A stretch of 64,000 bases of DNA from Canna indica (lineage: Eukaryota > Streptophyta > Magnoliopsida > Zingiberales > Cannaceae), in assembly GCA_034359265.1 (NCBI GenBank), contig CP136895.1:52470001-52534000 (forward strand). The letters run 5' to 3'. The first letter of the stretch is position 1, and the number at the start of each line of letters is the position of its first letter. Under the pieces are notes generated by a model. That model was given only the letters and a program-made list of their open reading frames with translations, made no database searches and was not told the origin of the DNA. Position numbers and translations under genes: made by a program. Below are positions 11,720 through 21,960 of the stretch, in pieces.

Positions 11720-12060
11720 GGGATTGAGGCCCCCAAGAAAAATTATATTTTTTGGGGGGCCAAGGCCCCTAGGAAAAGTTACATTTCCCGAGGGCCGTGG
11801 CCCCCACGAAAAATTATATTTCTCGGGGGCCACCCCCACGAAAAATTATATTTCTCGGGGGCCACCCCCACGAAAAATCATATTTTTCGGGGGCCGTGGC
11901 CCCCAGGAAAAGCTACATTTCTCGAGGCGCGGCCCCTAAGAAAAGCTACATTTCTCGGGGGTCACGGCCCCAAGGAAAAGTTATATTTCTCGGGGGTCTC
12001 GCTAACCTTCGGTAAAGGTCCGATAGACCTTTACCGACATGTTCTTTCCTGGCGACATTT
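11720..12060. repeat. Subterminal tandem repeat of the CACTA element
   Basis: Seven to eight units of about 40-50 bases built on GGCCCC(C)A.GAAAA..TA.ATTTCTCGGGGG. Each unit is an imperfect inverted repeat. The same motif appears near the left end at 8335-8430, which supports these being the two subterminal regions of one element. Confidence 0.85.
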
Positions 12061-12157
12061 AGGGGACGCGAGGCCCTCACTAAAAGGCTTTAATGGGGGT
12101 TGTGGTTATTTTTAATGGGGGTCGTGGCCCTCGGGAAATGTAACATTTCTTGTAGTG

Positions 12158-12540
12158 ATCTTGAGGTAGAGTTGAGGATGAAAGCTCTTCATGATGAGTT
12201 TCTTCATTGTTTTCATCTTCAACCTCATTGTCATGAAATGTCAACTCCTCAAGTTCCTCATCTATATTCACAATCTTAACATTTCTAGAAAAATTATTAG
12301 TTTTTATCAAAAGTGACATGCATAAATTCTTCAACTATCATAGTCCTACGATTATAAACTCTATAAGCTTTAGAACTGGTAGAATATCCTAAGAAAATGT
12401 TCTCATCGTATTTTGAGTCAAATTTTCCTAGATGTTCCTTAATGTTTAGTATGAAGCATTTACATCAAAAAATTAAAAATATTCCACACTTGGGATTATA
12501 TCATTCCAAAGTTCAAAATGTGTTTTCTTAATTTTTGGTC
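12158..12540 (-). pseudogene. Copia C: region between integrase and reverse transcriptase
   Basis: This is the reverse complement of the copia A segment at about 30110-30480, covering the integrase C-terminal region (HLGKFD, YSTSSKAYRVYN block) and acidic linker (EELEELTFHDNEVE). It resumes exactly at the right edge of the CACTA element. It is broken by stops. Confidence 0.8.
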
Positions 12541-13231
12541 TTAACAAAACACGATTAAGCACATATAAGAAGAAGTATTTATGGCTTCGGCCCAAACATA
12601 CTTAGGCAAATTATTTTCACTAAGCATGGTCCTAGTCATTTCTTGTAAGGTTCTATTCTTCTTCTCAACCACCCCATTTTGTTGAGGGGTTCTAGGGGAA
12701 GAAAAGTTATGCTCAATACCTAATTCATTACAAAATTCGGAAATTTTTTTATTTTTAAATTCTCCTCTATTGTCACTTCTAATTTTCAAAATCGAAATTC
12801 CTTTTTCATTTATAACTCTCCTAGCAATTTTTTTAAAGAATTCAAAAGTTTCTTTTTTCTTAACTAGGAAGAAAACCCATGTAAATCTCGAGAAATCATC
12901 AACTAAAACATAGCAATATAATTTTTCACCTAGACTTGCCACATCACAATGACCAAAGAGATCCATGTGCACAAGTTTTAATATTCTAGATGTACTAACT
13001 TGATTTATGCTATGGAATGAGGACTTAACTTGTTTTCAATGTTGACATGCATCACAAAGTTTGTCATTTTTAAATTTTATCTTAGGTATACCTTTAACTA
13101 AGTCCCTTTTTGTTATTTCTTGGATGAGACTCATGCTAGCATGTCCTTGCCTTCTATGCCACAACCAAGAATCATTTTTCATGGCAACTAAGCATCTAAT
13201 ATGAGGATTAGACAATACATTTAAAACTACT
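12541..13231 (-). pseudogene. Copia C: GAG-pre-integrase and integrase core
   Basis: Minus strand. The GAG-pre-integrase zinc region reads WLWHRRQGHASM (H and H/C pattern, about 13165) and CDACQH. The integrase core follows: LVHMDLFGHCD (first catalytic Asp), YVLVDDFSRFTWVFF, IRSDNRGEF (second catalytic Asp) and TPQQNGVVEKKNRTLQE (catalytic Glu). One stop interrupts the piece between the zinc region and the core near 13035. Integrase would insert the cDNA copy. The reading frame is better preserved than in copia A. Confidence 0.88.
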
Positions 13232-15014
13232 TGTTGGGTGAAATGACACACTAGAGGGGGGTGAATATTGTGTTATCTAAATCTAATTGTCTAATTTCGG
13301 TTTTAATCGTTTTTTAAGTTATTTAGGCAAATTACAATTTTACGATTAAATGCGGAAGCAAGATAAACCAATTAAACACAAACAGAAGATAACAATGCTA
13401 ATACACAAATTTATAGTGGTTCGGCCCCAATGCCTACTCCACTACCTAAACACCCCACTTAGGATTTCCAAACTAAGTTTACTAGATTAATGATGTTTCC
13501 CTTACACAGAGGATTTTAACTCGAAGAGTCTCACTCTCAACTAAGGCACTTCCACATTCGGAAGTCTCCGCCTTCTTACCGAGAGCACTCTTCCACCTCA
13601 ACCTAATGGACAACTCAACTAATCCTAGTACACTTTGTTTACACAAGTGGCTTTACTCTTTCTACACCAAGGATACCACTGAATCACAAGACCTAACACT
13701 AAGTCTTCTTAAAAGTTCAAATTCAATGAAATAAATAAGAAAATACAATAACAATTCGAGCAATCAATCAAACAAACTATACTTAGCTCCAAAAGACACT
13801 CCCTAGTCCTCTTGATGCCTTGAGATGATGAATCGATAAATCTTGAAGGCTAAATCAAGGTGTTATCCTGGAAACTAGGGATTTGCAGAGGGATGGCTCA
13901 ATAAATGCTTTAGAGTTGATCAATGATAGCTCAATGAAGGTTAAGAATGATCAAAAGTTCTTAAGGAAGGCTTAGGCTTGGGTATTTCTAACCCCCATCA
14001 GAAACGGTGCGTCAACGGGCGGCTCAACGAGGGGAAAACTAGTCATTTTCGTCGTTCGATCGCATGCCGGTCGATCGCCAGTCGATCGACCGATCGACCG
14101 CCTGCGACTGATGGCCTTTCTGTGCTTTAATCGCACTGATCGATCGACCGAAGGGTCGACTGCCAGAGTCGCATGTTCAGCGATCCGCATTTCGGTCGAC
14201 CGGAGCACCTTTTGCCCATTTTACGCGCTGTTCGGTCGACCGAATGAGTCGCGATTGAGCGATCCAAGATCCGGTCGACCGAAGCACCTACTACCGATTT
14301 TTTGCCTCTGTCGGTCGACCGAAAATTTGACAGACTGGGCAGACCAGTTTGCTTAGGCTGTGTTTGCTCGTTTTTGGTTCCATCTTCACTAAGTCTACTT
14401 ATATAACATCTATTAACTTTAAAACATAAATTTTATATAAGGATTACCCCCTATTCGGATTCCATAAAAATATCTAAAAAATCAAAATCCTTAAGAATCA
14501 AAATCTAGTTTTTGGGGTCTAGTACAAATTTTTTGAAAACGGAAATTTTCTAACTTTTCGAGTCAAGTATAGGTAGGCTAAAGACTTCCAAAAAATCCCT
14601 AAAAATACCTCGTTATCTAGTTTTAACCCAAGGAATAATTACCACCATTTTTTATGTCAAGAAACTATCTAGGTCATATAGCCCTCCAAGGAGCTCCCTA
14701 GGCTTAGTGAATTCAGGGCGATTTCTGGGTTTTCATATTTTGGGGTTCGGGTTTGGTTTTAGGGTTCTTATGCATCATAAAGAGGATTTACAATATAAAC
14801 TAGACACCCTAAACCTAAACTCTCCCTTCTCGAAGATTCCCAAGCACCGACGAGTGTCCTTGCCTGTTTCTCCGATTTCTTCGATTTTTCCGATCAGGGA
14901 CGTCGAGCGCTAACCGACTTGGAACCTGAAAGATTTTCTCAATGAAACATTAGTTCCATGTTTGTTATCATCAAAATCGAGATTAAGACCAAGGTTGAAA
15001 ACCTTAAGCCAACA
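13232..15014 (-). mobile_element. Solo LTR of a copia B-like family
   Basis: A single 1.8-kb LTR bounded by TGTTGGG and ...AAGCCAACA. Its complement starts TGTTGGCTTAAGGTTTTCAA and then TTTTGATGATAACAAACATG, as in the copia B LTR. It is flanked by a perfect 5-bp duplication, ctact, at 13227-13231 and 15015-15019. The copia C reading frame (...NVYTV / VLN...) resumes exactly across it. It arose by insertion of a full element followed by LTR-LTR recombination. It contains a GGTCGACC-type palindrome array at 14050-14345. Confidence 0.93.
14050..14345. promoter_or_regulatory. GGTCGACC palindrome array in the solo LTR
   Basis: At least eight copies of CGGTCGACCG, GATCGACCG or close variants, in pairs separated by about 50-60 bases. 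Position within the LTR matches the arrays upstream of the TATA box in copia A and B. The core is self-complementary (GTCGAC or CGATCG). Regulatory function is inferred from placement only. Confidence 0.65.
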
Positions 15015-15375
15015 CTACTGTGTATACATTTGCTTGCCTATTTCCAATAAATACAATATCATTAGATGGTGCACTTCTAATGATGCATTTAGATGCCTTA
15101 AAAATAACTACATAACCATTATCACATAATTGAGATATACTAATCAAGTTATGCTTTAACCCATCAACTAGCAAGACATTTTTAATGCATGGGTAGGGAA
15201 GTATACCTATATCACCAATGCCAACAATCTTACCTTTGGCATTGTTGGCAAACGTCACATGTCCCCCATCCTTGCTTGATAGGGTTGAAAAAAGATTGAT
15301 ATCACCCGTCATGTGTTTTGAGCAACCGCTATCCAAGATCCATGTGCTTCTACTTGCTTGAGGATGGTTCTCCAT
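15015..15375 (-). pseudogene. Copia C: aspartic protease
   Basis: Minus strand, reading WILDSGCSKHMTGD (the catalytic D-S-G triad is intact), then HVTFANNAKGKIVGIGDIG, LLVDGLKHNLISISQLCD and IVFIGNRQANVYT. This is the retropepsin that cuts the gag-pol polyprotein. It stops at 15019 where the solo LTR inserted. The ATG at 15375 is internal to the polyprotein rather than a true start. Confidence 0.9.
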
Positions 15376-15399
15376 CTACAAAAGGAGAAGAGACAATTT

Positions 15400-16213
15400 T
15401 AGGTACCTAAATCGTCTTGGGTCCTTGAGTGTTAGTCATCTTAGGAACCCAAATGAATCTAGCATGGGGGTTCCTCCTTAGTGCACAACCTCTAGTCATA
15501 TGGCCAAAAATACCACATTAAAAGCAACTTCCATTAAATCTTTTTGTGCTATTTGTGTGAGCATGGAGGTTTGCATGAGCATGATTGTTTGTGGTTTTTC
15601 TAGCATTTACAACCTTGGGCATGACATTTTGTAAGGTTGTCATTTTCTCAATTAGCATGCATAATTCCTTTTATAAGTTAAGCATGCTATCATTCAAGAG
15701 TTCTACTTGATCACTTAGAAACTTGTTCTTATTTTCTAATTTTTTGTTATCATTTTCTAGGTTTTTCTTGGCATCATCTAAGGTGTGCTTTTCTTCCTCA
15801 AGGATTTCTACTTCTTTTCTCAATGCATTGCATGAAAGTAACAAGTTGTCATTTTCAATTTCTAGATATTTATTGTCCTTTTTAAGTTCTTTAAATTTCT
15901 TTCTAATAGTATTGAATTCATCATGCATTTGTTCAAATTCATTTTCTAGTTCTTCTTGCGTAAACGAAAGCTCGCCAAAAATGAATTTTACCTCGTTGTC
16001 ATTTGCCATGAGGCAAAGATTTGCCTTCTCACTTTTGGAGTCTTCTTCACTTGACGAAGATTCGCTCTCATCCCAAGAAGCCATCATTGCCTTCTTCTTC
16101 TTCTTCTTCTTGTATTTGTCTTTCTTGTGAGGGTTGGAGGTAGAAGTCATCTTGAGAAATGGGCAATCCTTCCTTAGATGCCCGGTTTTGTTGCAATTGA
16201 AGCATGTGTAGCC
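15400..16213 (-). pseudogene. Copia C: gag C-terminal region with zinc knuckles and coiled coil
   Basis: From about 16210 the first knuckle reads CFNCNKTGHLRKDC (CX2CX4HX4C, intact). Then follows a Lys-rich run (KKDKYKKKKKKK, about 16100), a Ser/Glu-rich patch and a long heptad-like segment rich in Glu, Lys, Leu and Asn (16000-15680). A second knuckle region lies near 15535-15480 and is degraded. A TGA at about 16214 separates this from the upstream gag frame. Nucleocapsid function in RNA packaging is known for the family. Confidence 0.82.
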
Positions 16214-17008
16214 TCATTTTCCCTTTCCCATGACGCCTCTCATGAAGCTCATGAATCTCCTTCCCAACATTGTCATCTCTTCAAAATCATCCGTCTCTTC
16301 CTCGGATGATGAGGATTCTTCACCCCGGTGTGATGCTTTTAAGGCAATGGTCTTGCCTTTGGAAGCATCTTCCTCCTTGTATTGCTTCATATGGGTCTCA
16401 TGTGTCATGAGAGACCCAATGAGCTCGGTGATCTTTAAGGTGCTCGTATCCTTTGCTTCCATGATTGCGATGACCTTGGGCTCCCAAGCTTTTGGAAGGG
16501 AACGAAGGAGCTTCCTTACCTTCTCCTCTTCCCTTATGTCTCTACCAGGGCCAAGGTTAGTTAAGTCATTTGTAATATTTTGAAAACGAGCATACATGGC
16601 ATCAACAGATTCATGGGGCAACATTTTGAACATTTCATAATCATGCATGAGTAGGTTTATCTTAGATTCATTAACTTGTGAAGTCCCTTCATGTGTAGTC
16701 TCTAAGACTTTCCAATGTTTATATGCCGACTTACACGTGGAAATCCTATTAAACTCATTAATTGATAGGCCACAATATAATGCATTGGCCTTTGCATTTG
16801 CATTAAAGAGTCTAATTTCTTCTTGGTCCCACTCATCCATATCTTTAGTTGGTTGCTTATACTCTACTTGAATCATTCTCCATACATCCATGCCTAATGA
16901 TTGAAGGAAGCCATTCATGCGTATCTTCCAATAGACATAGTTGTTTCCATCGAACAATGGTGGAGTATCAGTAGAGGACCCTTGAGCTAGTTGGATTTCA
17001 CTAGACAT
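16214..17008 (-). pseudogene. Copia C: gag capsid region
   Basis: A 264-residue open frame starting at the expected gag ATG (MSSEIQLAQGSS, 17008), about 55 bases inside the LTR/PBS. It contains PLFDGNNYVYWKIRM (the copia gag N-terminal signature), a UBN2-type capsid region with W..LE.THEGTSQV, LLMHDYEMFKML and LRSLPKAWEPKV. It ends at a TGA just before the zinc knuckle that copia A reads through. Otherwise intact and better preserved than the copia A copy. Confidence 0.9.
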
Positions 17009-17044
17009 TCTAAATTGCAGGGTAGAGCTAGTCTAATCCTACGA

Positions 17045-17061
17045 CCTTGCTATGATACAAG
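17045..17061 (-). promoter_or_regulatory. Copia C primer-binding site
   Basis: The complement reads CTTGTATCATAGCAAGG, directly inside the 5' LTR. It differs at two or three positions from TTGGTATCAGAGCAAGG in copia A, the complement of initiator tRNA-Met. It would prime minus-strand DNA synthesis. Confidence 0.75.
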
Positions 17062-17425
17062 TTGTTGTCAAATACCCATACTAAAAGGGGGGTTGAATAG
17101 TATTGGGTGAGTTTTAACTTCTATTCGATTTTTTTCGAGTTCGATTTCTAATGCAACCCAAATTAACGTGCTACTAGATAGAGATGCTTGATGAATAATA
17201 AATAGAAAATAAGCACAATCAAACAAGCAATGCAAAGACGAGTAATTATAGTGGTTGCCAACCGCCTACTCCACTACCTTGGCTGTACACCAAGGATTTC
17301 TAACCAATATTTTATAGACTATGTGTTTCCCTTTGAATACAACCGAGGCCTTCCTTCTCAACCCTTTGAGAATGCCTCGAACCTATTCCCCTAGGCAAAA
17401 CACAATTATACAAATCAAACTCTAA

Positions 17426-18038
17426 GGGGGCGTTTGGTACATTACCACTTAAAATTACTGGGAATCTAAATTATCACCCAAATAGATTACCACTTTTAAA
17501 ATTATCGGTAATGTTACATAATCATATTTGGTATGTACTGATATTCTCGCTAGTAATTCACATTATCTTGTTTGGTATAAAAAAAGATTACAAAAAACTT
17601 ATATATTTAACTAAAATACCCTCAAATAAAAAATAAAAAATAAACTAAAAAAGAATAAAATTAAAACATAAAAATTAAAAAAAATTAAAAAAATTAAAAA
17701 AATTAAAAAAATTAAAAAAAAAAAAAGATTACCAATTTACTATGAGATAGGGCAAATGAGATGAGGCGAGGATCTTTTTCTCTGTCAATAAAGAGTGTTT
17801 TAGTTGGGGGTATTTTTATCAAAAATAAAAAAATAACATTACCACCTTACTAGTAATCCACATAGCCAACCCCTCCCTTGGTAATGTGGATTACCACTTG
17901 AGTGGTAATGTAAATTACCATGGGCATCCAAATTACCAATAATCTGTTTCAACCAAACACAGTAATCTGATGGGGCCCAGTTAATTTTAATTAAGATTAC
18001 TAGTATTCCACTTAGATTACCTCATACCAATCGCCCCC
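17426..18038. mobile_element. Harbinger/Tourist-like MITE (613 bp)
   Basis: The terminal inverted repeat is GGGGGCGTTTGGTA at the left and its imperfect complement TACCAATCGCCCCC at the right, flanked by a perfect taa duplication (17423-17425, 18039-18041). Copia A LTRs show the empty site (CCCTAAGTGTTTACACTAG on the complementary strand), which proves the boundaries. The interior is AT-rich with poly-A/T runs near 17620-17730 and no coding sequence. TAA target and TIR fit PIF/Harbinger; the transposase must come from elsewhere. Confidence 0.9.
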
Positions 18039-18225
18039 TAAGTGTTTACACTAGCACACCTAGCAAGCTAACAATGAAGAAACAAGTTCATAATAACAAG
18101 TAAAATTACAATAAAAGAGCTCAAGAGTAAACCACAACTAAAAGCTCTTTTCCAAGCCTTCAGCGCCTCTAAATCTCACTTAGGAAGCTTTAATGATTGG
18201 TTAAGAGAGGTTAATGGAGGTTGGT

Positions 18226-18246
18226 GAGGGGTATTTATAACCCCTC
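18226..18246 (-). promoter_or_regulatory. TATA box within an inverted repeat (copia C LTR)
   Basis: GAGGGGTATTTATAACCCC followed by TC: a TATAAATA core flanked by complementary GAGGGG and CCCCTC arms. The same block occurs in both copia A LTRs, and a variant in both B LTRs. This is the probable core promoter on the minus strand. Confidence 0.75.
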
Positions 18247-18299
18247 ACTTGGCAATTCACTCTAACGAGCATTTTTCTGCTCGTTGGACATCGTCTGGT

Positions 18300-18520
18300 C
18301 GCTTGCCGATCGATCGTCGATCGACCAATCGATCGACTGCCCAGTGATTGCGAGGCCACTACCCTTTCCTGGCCACATTCGGTCGACCGCCTAGTTGATC
18401 GAATTCTCTCTGTTCTTTTCAGACTTCGGGCGGTCGACCAACCAGTCGATCGAATTCCGAGCTCCTTTCTTTCTGCCTCTTTTTTTTGCTTCCGTTGGTC
18501 GACCAGGCGATCGATTCGAA
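18300..18520. promoter_or_regulatory. CGATCG/GGTCGACC palindrome array (copia C LTR)
   Basis: Seven or more copies of GATCGATCG, GGTCGACCG and GTCGATCGA lie just upstream (in minus orientation) of the palindromic TATA. They match the arrays of copia A and B. Function is inferred. Confidence 0.65.
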
Positions 18521-19239
18521 TTTGGGCTGAGGCTATTTTTGACACTTATTTTGTTGCGTGCTTTGTTTCTGGGTTCCATTACCAAGTTTTGATTTGGATA
18601 ACATTACAAATAGGCTTGGGATATATTCCTAGACATATATTACATAGAATCTACTTGGTAATCTTTGAATTATACTCAATTTATGTCGGAGCCTTTTTTG
18701 CCAATTTTTGCATTTCTCCGAGCAAAGTTCGCACGCGTATCGTAATCTCAACCTAAACTCAAAACTTCACAAATATATTAAATAGAAATCAAGGCCTAGG
18801 AGGGACCCTTGGGCCAACAATATCGGTTTTGTACATGCCCACCACGCACTAACCCTGACAGTTCGCACTGATCGGATGACACCTCGGTCTCCGAGCTATG
18901 TCAAAGTGCATAACAAATCATTCCTAGATAGCTAGAATACCTATAAGCCATTTTTCTTCCATAACCATCAAGGTGTAGGATTTTCTGCCCCTAACTCGAC
19001 CCACCCAACCACACCTATAAGGTATAAAACTCACGTACAACCACCTAGGACCAATAGGTAATCATTAACCCTAAATCCAATAGATGAATACCTCACAGTT
19101 TGAGGCCACAACTCTCATTTCAAATATGTCAAATCACAATCTCAACTAGGTATTCTTATAAACATCAATGATTACCTTTCCTATGCAGTGCCAAAATATA
19201 TGGCATTACAGTGCATCATCATCCACAACGAGTACTTGT

Positions 19240-19240
19240 A

Positions 19241-19277
<37 letters not shown>
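19240..19277. repeat. (ATT)n microsatellite
   Basis: About twelve uninterrupted ATT units in AT-rich non-coding DNA. No associated function is evident. Confidence 0.95.
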
Positions 19278-20200
19278 TTAAACTTAAACCTTCCAATGTC
19301 TGACATCCTTTTACCATGCTATATCCAATCATAATATTGGAACTGGCAACAATTTGAGAGGGAATAATCACAGGTACCCTGATGAGTCACATTTCACTTG
19401 AGTCTGCACGTCACCACTAACTATAAACTCAAACAATGGATTCAAGATATTTGACAAATGATCATGACATGAACCTTCATGCTCAGAAGCTTACTAATTA
19501 AAGCAATCCAATCAAAAATGAACATTGAACATCAAATTTAACTTAATTCTAATTCAGGATAAGCTAAATATCTTCTACTACCTACCATATGTTTTCTACA
19601 AAGGTAGTGATGCTTGTCTAACTTTCCCAATTATGCATTTATCCTACCAAATTTCCCACTCTTTCTATACCCATCGCCAAGTCCTTAGATATTGTTCTCT
19701 CTACATCGCTGATACCCAAATTAATGTAAAATTATCATTTTCTCCCAAGCCGTCGACCCTAATCCCTAGGGCTATCCTATTCGGCTCCGGTTCAAGATAT
19801 CACCAAGTGGCCTTCCACTTCCTTTAACCAATTTCAACTAAAGAAAATCATGCATGAATTAATGATAACAAAAATATCCATTCAAGCCTTCCCCTTATAT
19901 GGGTCGGCCAAACAAGAGAAGATTCTACCAAGGAAATCAAATCCTTAAATCACTCTTACTACATTGTCAATTGACTATCAAGAAATTATACAATAAATAA
20001 AGCATCATTATGTGCCTCCATTTCTAAAAGTAAGAACGCAATAACCACACAATTAATCATATAAATAATCAACTTAAATAAAAAATATGTACTATCATCG
20101 ATGCGCAGGTTCAGTTGTCGATCTCGTGACTAGGACGTACGATATGTGAACACGCTAGCAATGCCCTCATACGATACATACTATCCTATTGTCGTACCCG

Positions 20201-20213
20201 CTTTGATACCACA
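20201..20213 (-). promoter_or_regulatory. Gypsy D primer-binding site
   Basis: The complement reads TGGTATCAAAGC, one base from TGGTATCAGAGC, complementary to the 3' end of initiator tRNA-Met. It is two bases inside the LTR end ...GGGGTGTGACA, which fixes the LTR edge at 20215 and the minus orientation of the element. Confidence 0.8.
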
Positions 20214-20739
20214 TTGTCACACCCCAAATTCGGTATGACTGGCTAGGGTACGTCACGTACCCCGAAGTCTAACCCCAAAACAAACTATACATAAACAAGT
20301 AATGAACCTAAATATTTTATAACATTTAAAACATAAAGAAAAACATCAAATCCTAAAAGAAACCCAACCACTAATTTGATAAATGCTAAAGATTCAATTT
20401 ATTTTCAAAAGGGATAATAGACTAAAAAATCACAAGGTTTGCAGAAATTTTATATTCTACTCGTGTTTTCAAAATTCGCCTATAAATTCACAACATTTAC
20501 TTTCGTTTATGTCATCTACCAAATCGTCAAGGACCGTCTCAACTTAGCTAACGTGGAGGTAAATGACGCTTGTGTGGCCCGATGGCTTCGTAGATGCCTA
20601 CTTTAAAAAGCAAAATATATACTTATACATGGTCCCACCACTTTCTCTCTCTTTTTCTTGTCTTCATCCCTGCTGTTGTCATCTTTTCCCCACTTCTTAT
20701 TCTTTTTTTTCTTCTTCTTCTAGGATGAGGGACACCTCC

Positions 20740-20995
20740 AACCAGCCTTCGACGCCGCCCTCCACCTCTGATCCCCTCTCTCCATCCTCGTCCGCTCCCT
20801 CGCTGCGTGCTCCGTCGTGTTGTCATCATCCATGACTCCTCCATGTCCTTCGCTGCCGTTTCGGGTTCCTCCCTCCCCAACGTCGAAGCTTTTAGCTTTC
20901 ACGCCATCTCCGCCATTGCTAGCTTCTTCTTCTGTTTGGACCTCGTATTTAAACTTGCCACTGCTGTTAATAAGCTCATTAGTCTCCCATGATTT
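20740..20995 (+). other. GC-rich captured piece of unknown origin
   Basis: A GC-rich, codon-like stretch just inside the left TIR, with open frames on the plus strand such as SLPNVEAFSFHAISAIASFF followed by a hydrophobic segment. Composition contrasts with the AT-rich neighbours and resembles exon sequence. I do not recognise the protein. An AT-rich intron-like stretch follows to about 21145. Confidence 0.45.
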
Positions 20996-21162
20996 ATGCA
21001 TTAATATACTGTAAATAACATGGTAAACTTCGTTTCATGTGGATTGTTCTTTTTCTAGATCTTTGATCTCTAGCAGAACCTATGCTCATGGTCTTAATTT
21101 TTTGATGAAGTTTTTGTTGTGATTACTTCATATTAAAGCGTGACAATGTTAATGAAACATAT

Positions 21163-21240
21163 GACTTAATTGAGTTGGAGATGACATTAGAGGAGTACGA
21201 GAAACTGTTGGAGGAGAAAAGAAAAGCCTGCTTGCAATGA
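21163..21240 (+). pseudogene. Captured fragment of an RGG/HABP4-type RNA-binding protein
   Basis: In one frame the plus strand reads MTLEEYEKLLEEKRKA and then CLQ before a stop. MTLEEYEKVLEEKRKAL is the hallmark of the HABP4/PAI-RBP1 domain in plant RGG-repeat proteins (AtRGGA group, mRNA binding and ribosome association). The AT-rich stretch before it looks like retained intron. Only about 25 residues are present, without RGG boxes, so it encodes no functional protein. It lies on the opposite strand to the protease fragment. Confidence 0.8.
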
Positions 21241-21269
21241 AGAATGAAGAGAGAGGTTGAAATTAATTG

Positions 21270-21960
21270 ACAAGGTGGTGGCGACACGTACGCCGACAGC
21301 GGAACTAGGTTCGAGTTCCCGAAGGTGAAGCACCACACGGCGTCCGCCCCCCGCGCCTCCCTCGGCTGCCAGTACAGCAGCCGCTCCCCCGGAGAGGGAC
21401 CCGCTGTTCATGCCAAGCAGCCCGGTGGCGTCAATTTCGCCGTTGCTGGAGGAGTAGGCTAAACCCACGCAGCCGAAGACGGTGGGCAGCAGAGGGGACC
21501 TGCCCATGAGGAATTGGTCGGTGGCGAGAGCGCCATCAGCGGTGGAGGCGTCAGCGTAGGAGAGGTATACGTGGCAGTGCGCGCCTTTGGGGTTTGGGAA
21601 GAGGCGTCGCACATGGGCGGCATGGGGAGGTCGTGACCACCGTCACGGCAAGTCGGAGAGGAGCACGTGATGGGGGAGTAGGTGAAGGACCTGTTAGGGT
21701 CGAAGGATGTGAGTGCGACAGCGGAGCAGGAGTTGCAGATGAGCCAGGAGAGCTCGCTGCCAATGTCAAGCACCATGGAGACGTTCTGCGGCGGGCTGCC
21801 CACAAAAAGGGGGATGGTGTGGCTGATATTGTGGCAGAAGAGGAGCTTGTTGGCGGAAGCTTGCATGCAACTAAGCTTGCTGCCGCCGCAAGGGAAGGAA
21901 GAAAAGGCTGAGTGCTCGTCATCCGTCGTTCCCTGCGTCTTCGGCAATGAGGCTGCCACG
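21270..21960 (-). pseudogene. Captured plant aspartic protease (A1 family, PCS1/nepenthesin-like) fragment
   Basis: Minus strand, GC-rich. From 21959 it reads ...NKLLFCHNISHTIPL, FVGSPPQNVSMVLDIGSELS, FTYSPITCSSPTCR and MCDASSQ. After a frameshift near 21590 follow HVYLSYADASTADGALATD, VFGCVGLAYSS, ATGLLGMNSGSLS, and then a C-terminal block AVWCFTFGNSNLVPLSAYV near 21330-21280. This is the order of secreted plant pepsin-like proteases. The catalytic D-T-G has become D-I-G. The second catalytic Asp region and the middle of the protein are missing between GSLS and AVWCFTFGN. So it is a rearranged, non-functional capture. Confidence 0.9.

Larger units (their letters stand above)
17063..18819 (-). 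repeat. Copia C 5' LTR, containing a MITE
   Basis: Bounded by TGTTGTCAAATAC and ...CTTGGGCCAACA. Without the 613-bp MITE and its duplication the LTR is about 1.14 kb. It carries the palindromic TATA block at 18226-18246 and a GGTCGACC/CGATCG array at 18300-18520, as in copia A. The outer flank is atatc; the matching duplication would be left of the window. Confidence 0.88.
18820..20214 (-). mobile_element. Gypsy D internal region next to its LTR (non-coding)
   Basis: About 1.4 kb between the copia C LTR and the D LTR, with no coding sequence I can support. On the minus strand it begins with a tRNA-Met-type primer site next to the LTR, so it is the 5' untranslated part of the element. It contains an (ATT)n microsatellite at about 19240-19277. 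Gag and pol of D must be left of copia C, outside the window. Confidence 0.65.

Noticed and set aside
11654..12115. Repetitive Gly/Pro-rich open frames up to 183 residues
   Set aside because: They are translations of the CACTA subterminal tandem repeat.
14050..14345. CRISPR-like array of short repeats with spacers
   Set aside because: Repeats are short degenerate palindromes with irregular spacing inside plant LTRs; no cas genes and a eukaryotic context.
20623..20880. Arg/Gly-rich open frame on the minus strand
   Set aside because: It is the complement of CT-rich TIR and GC-rich captured DNA; no domain, and composition explains the open frame.
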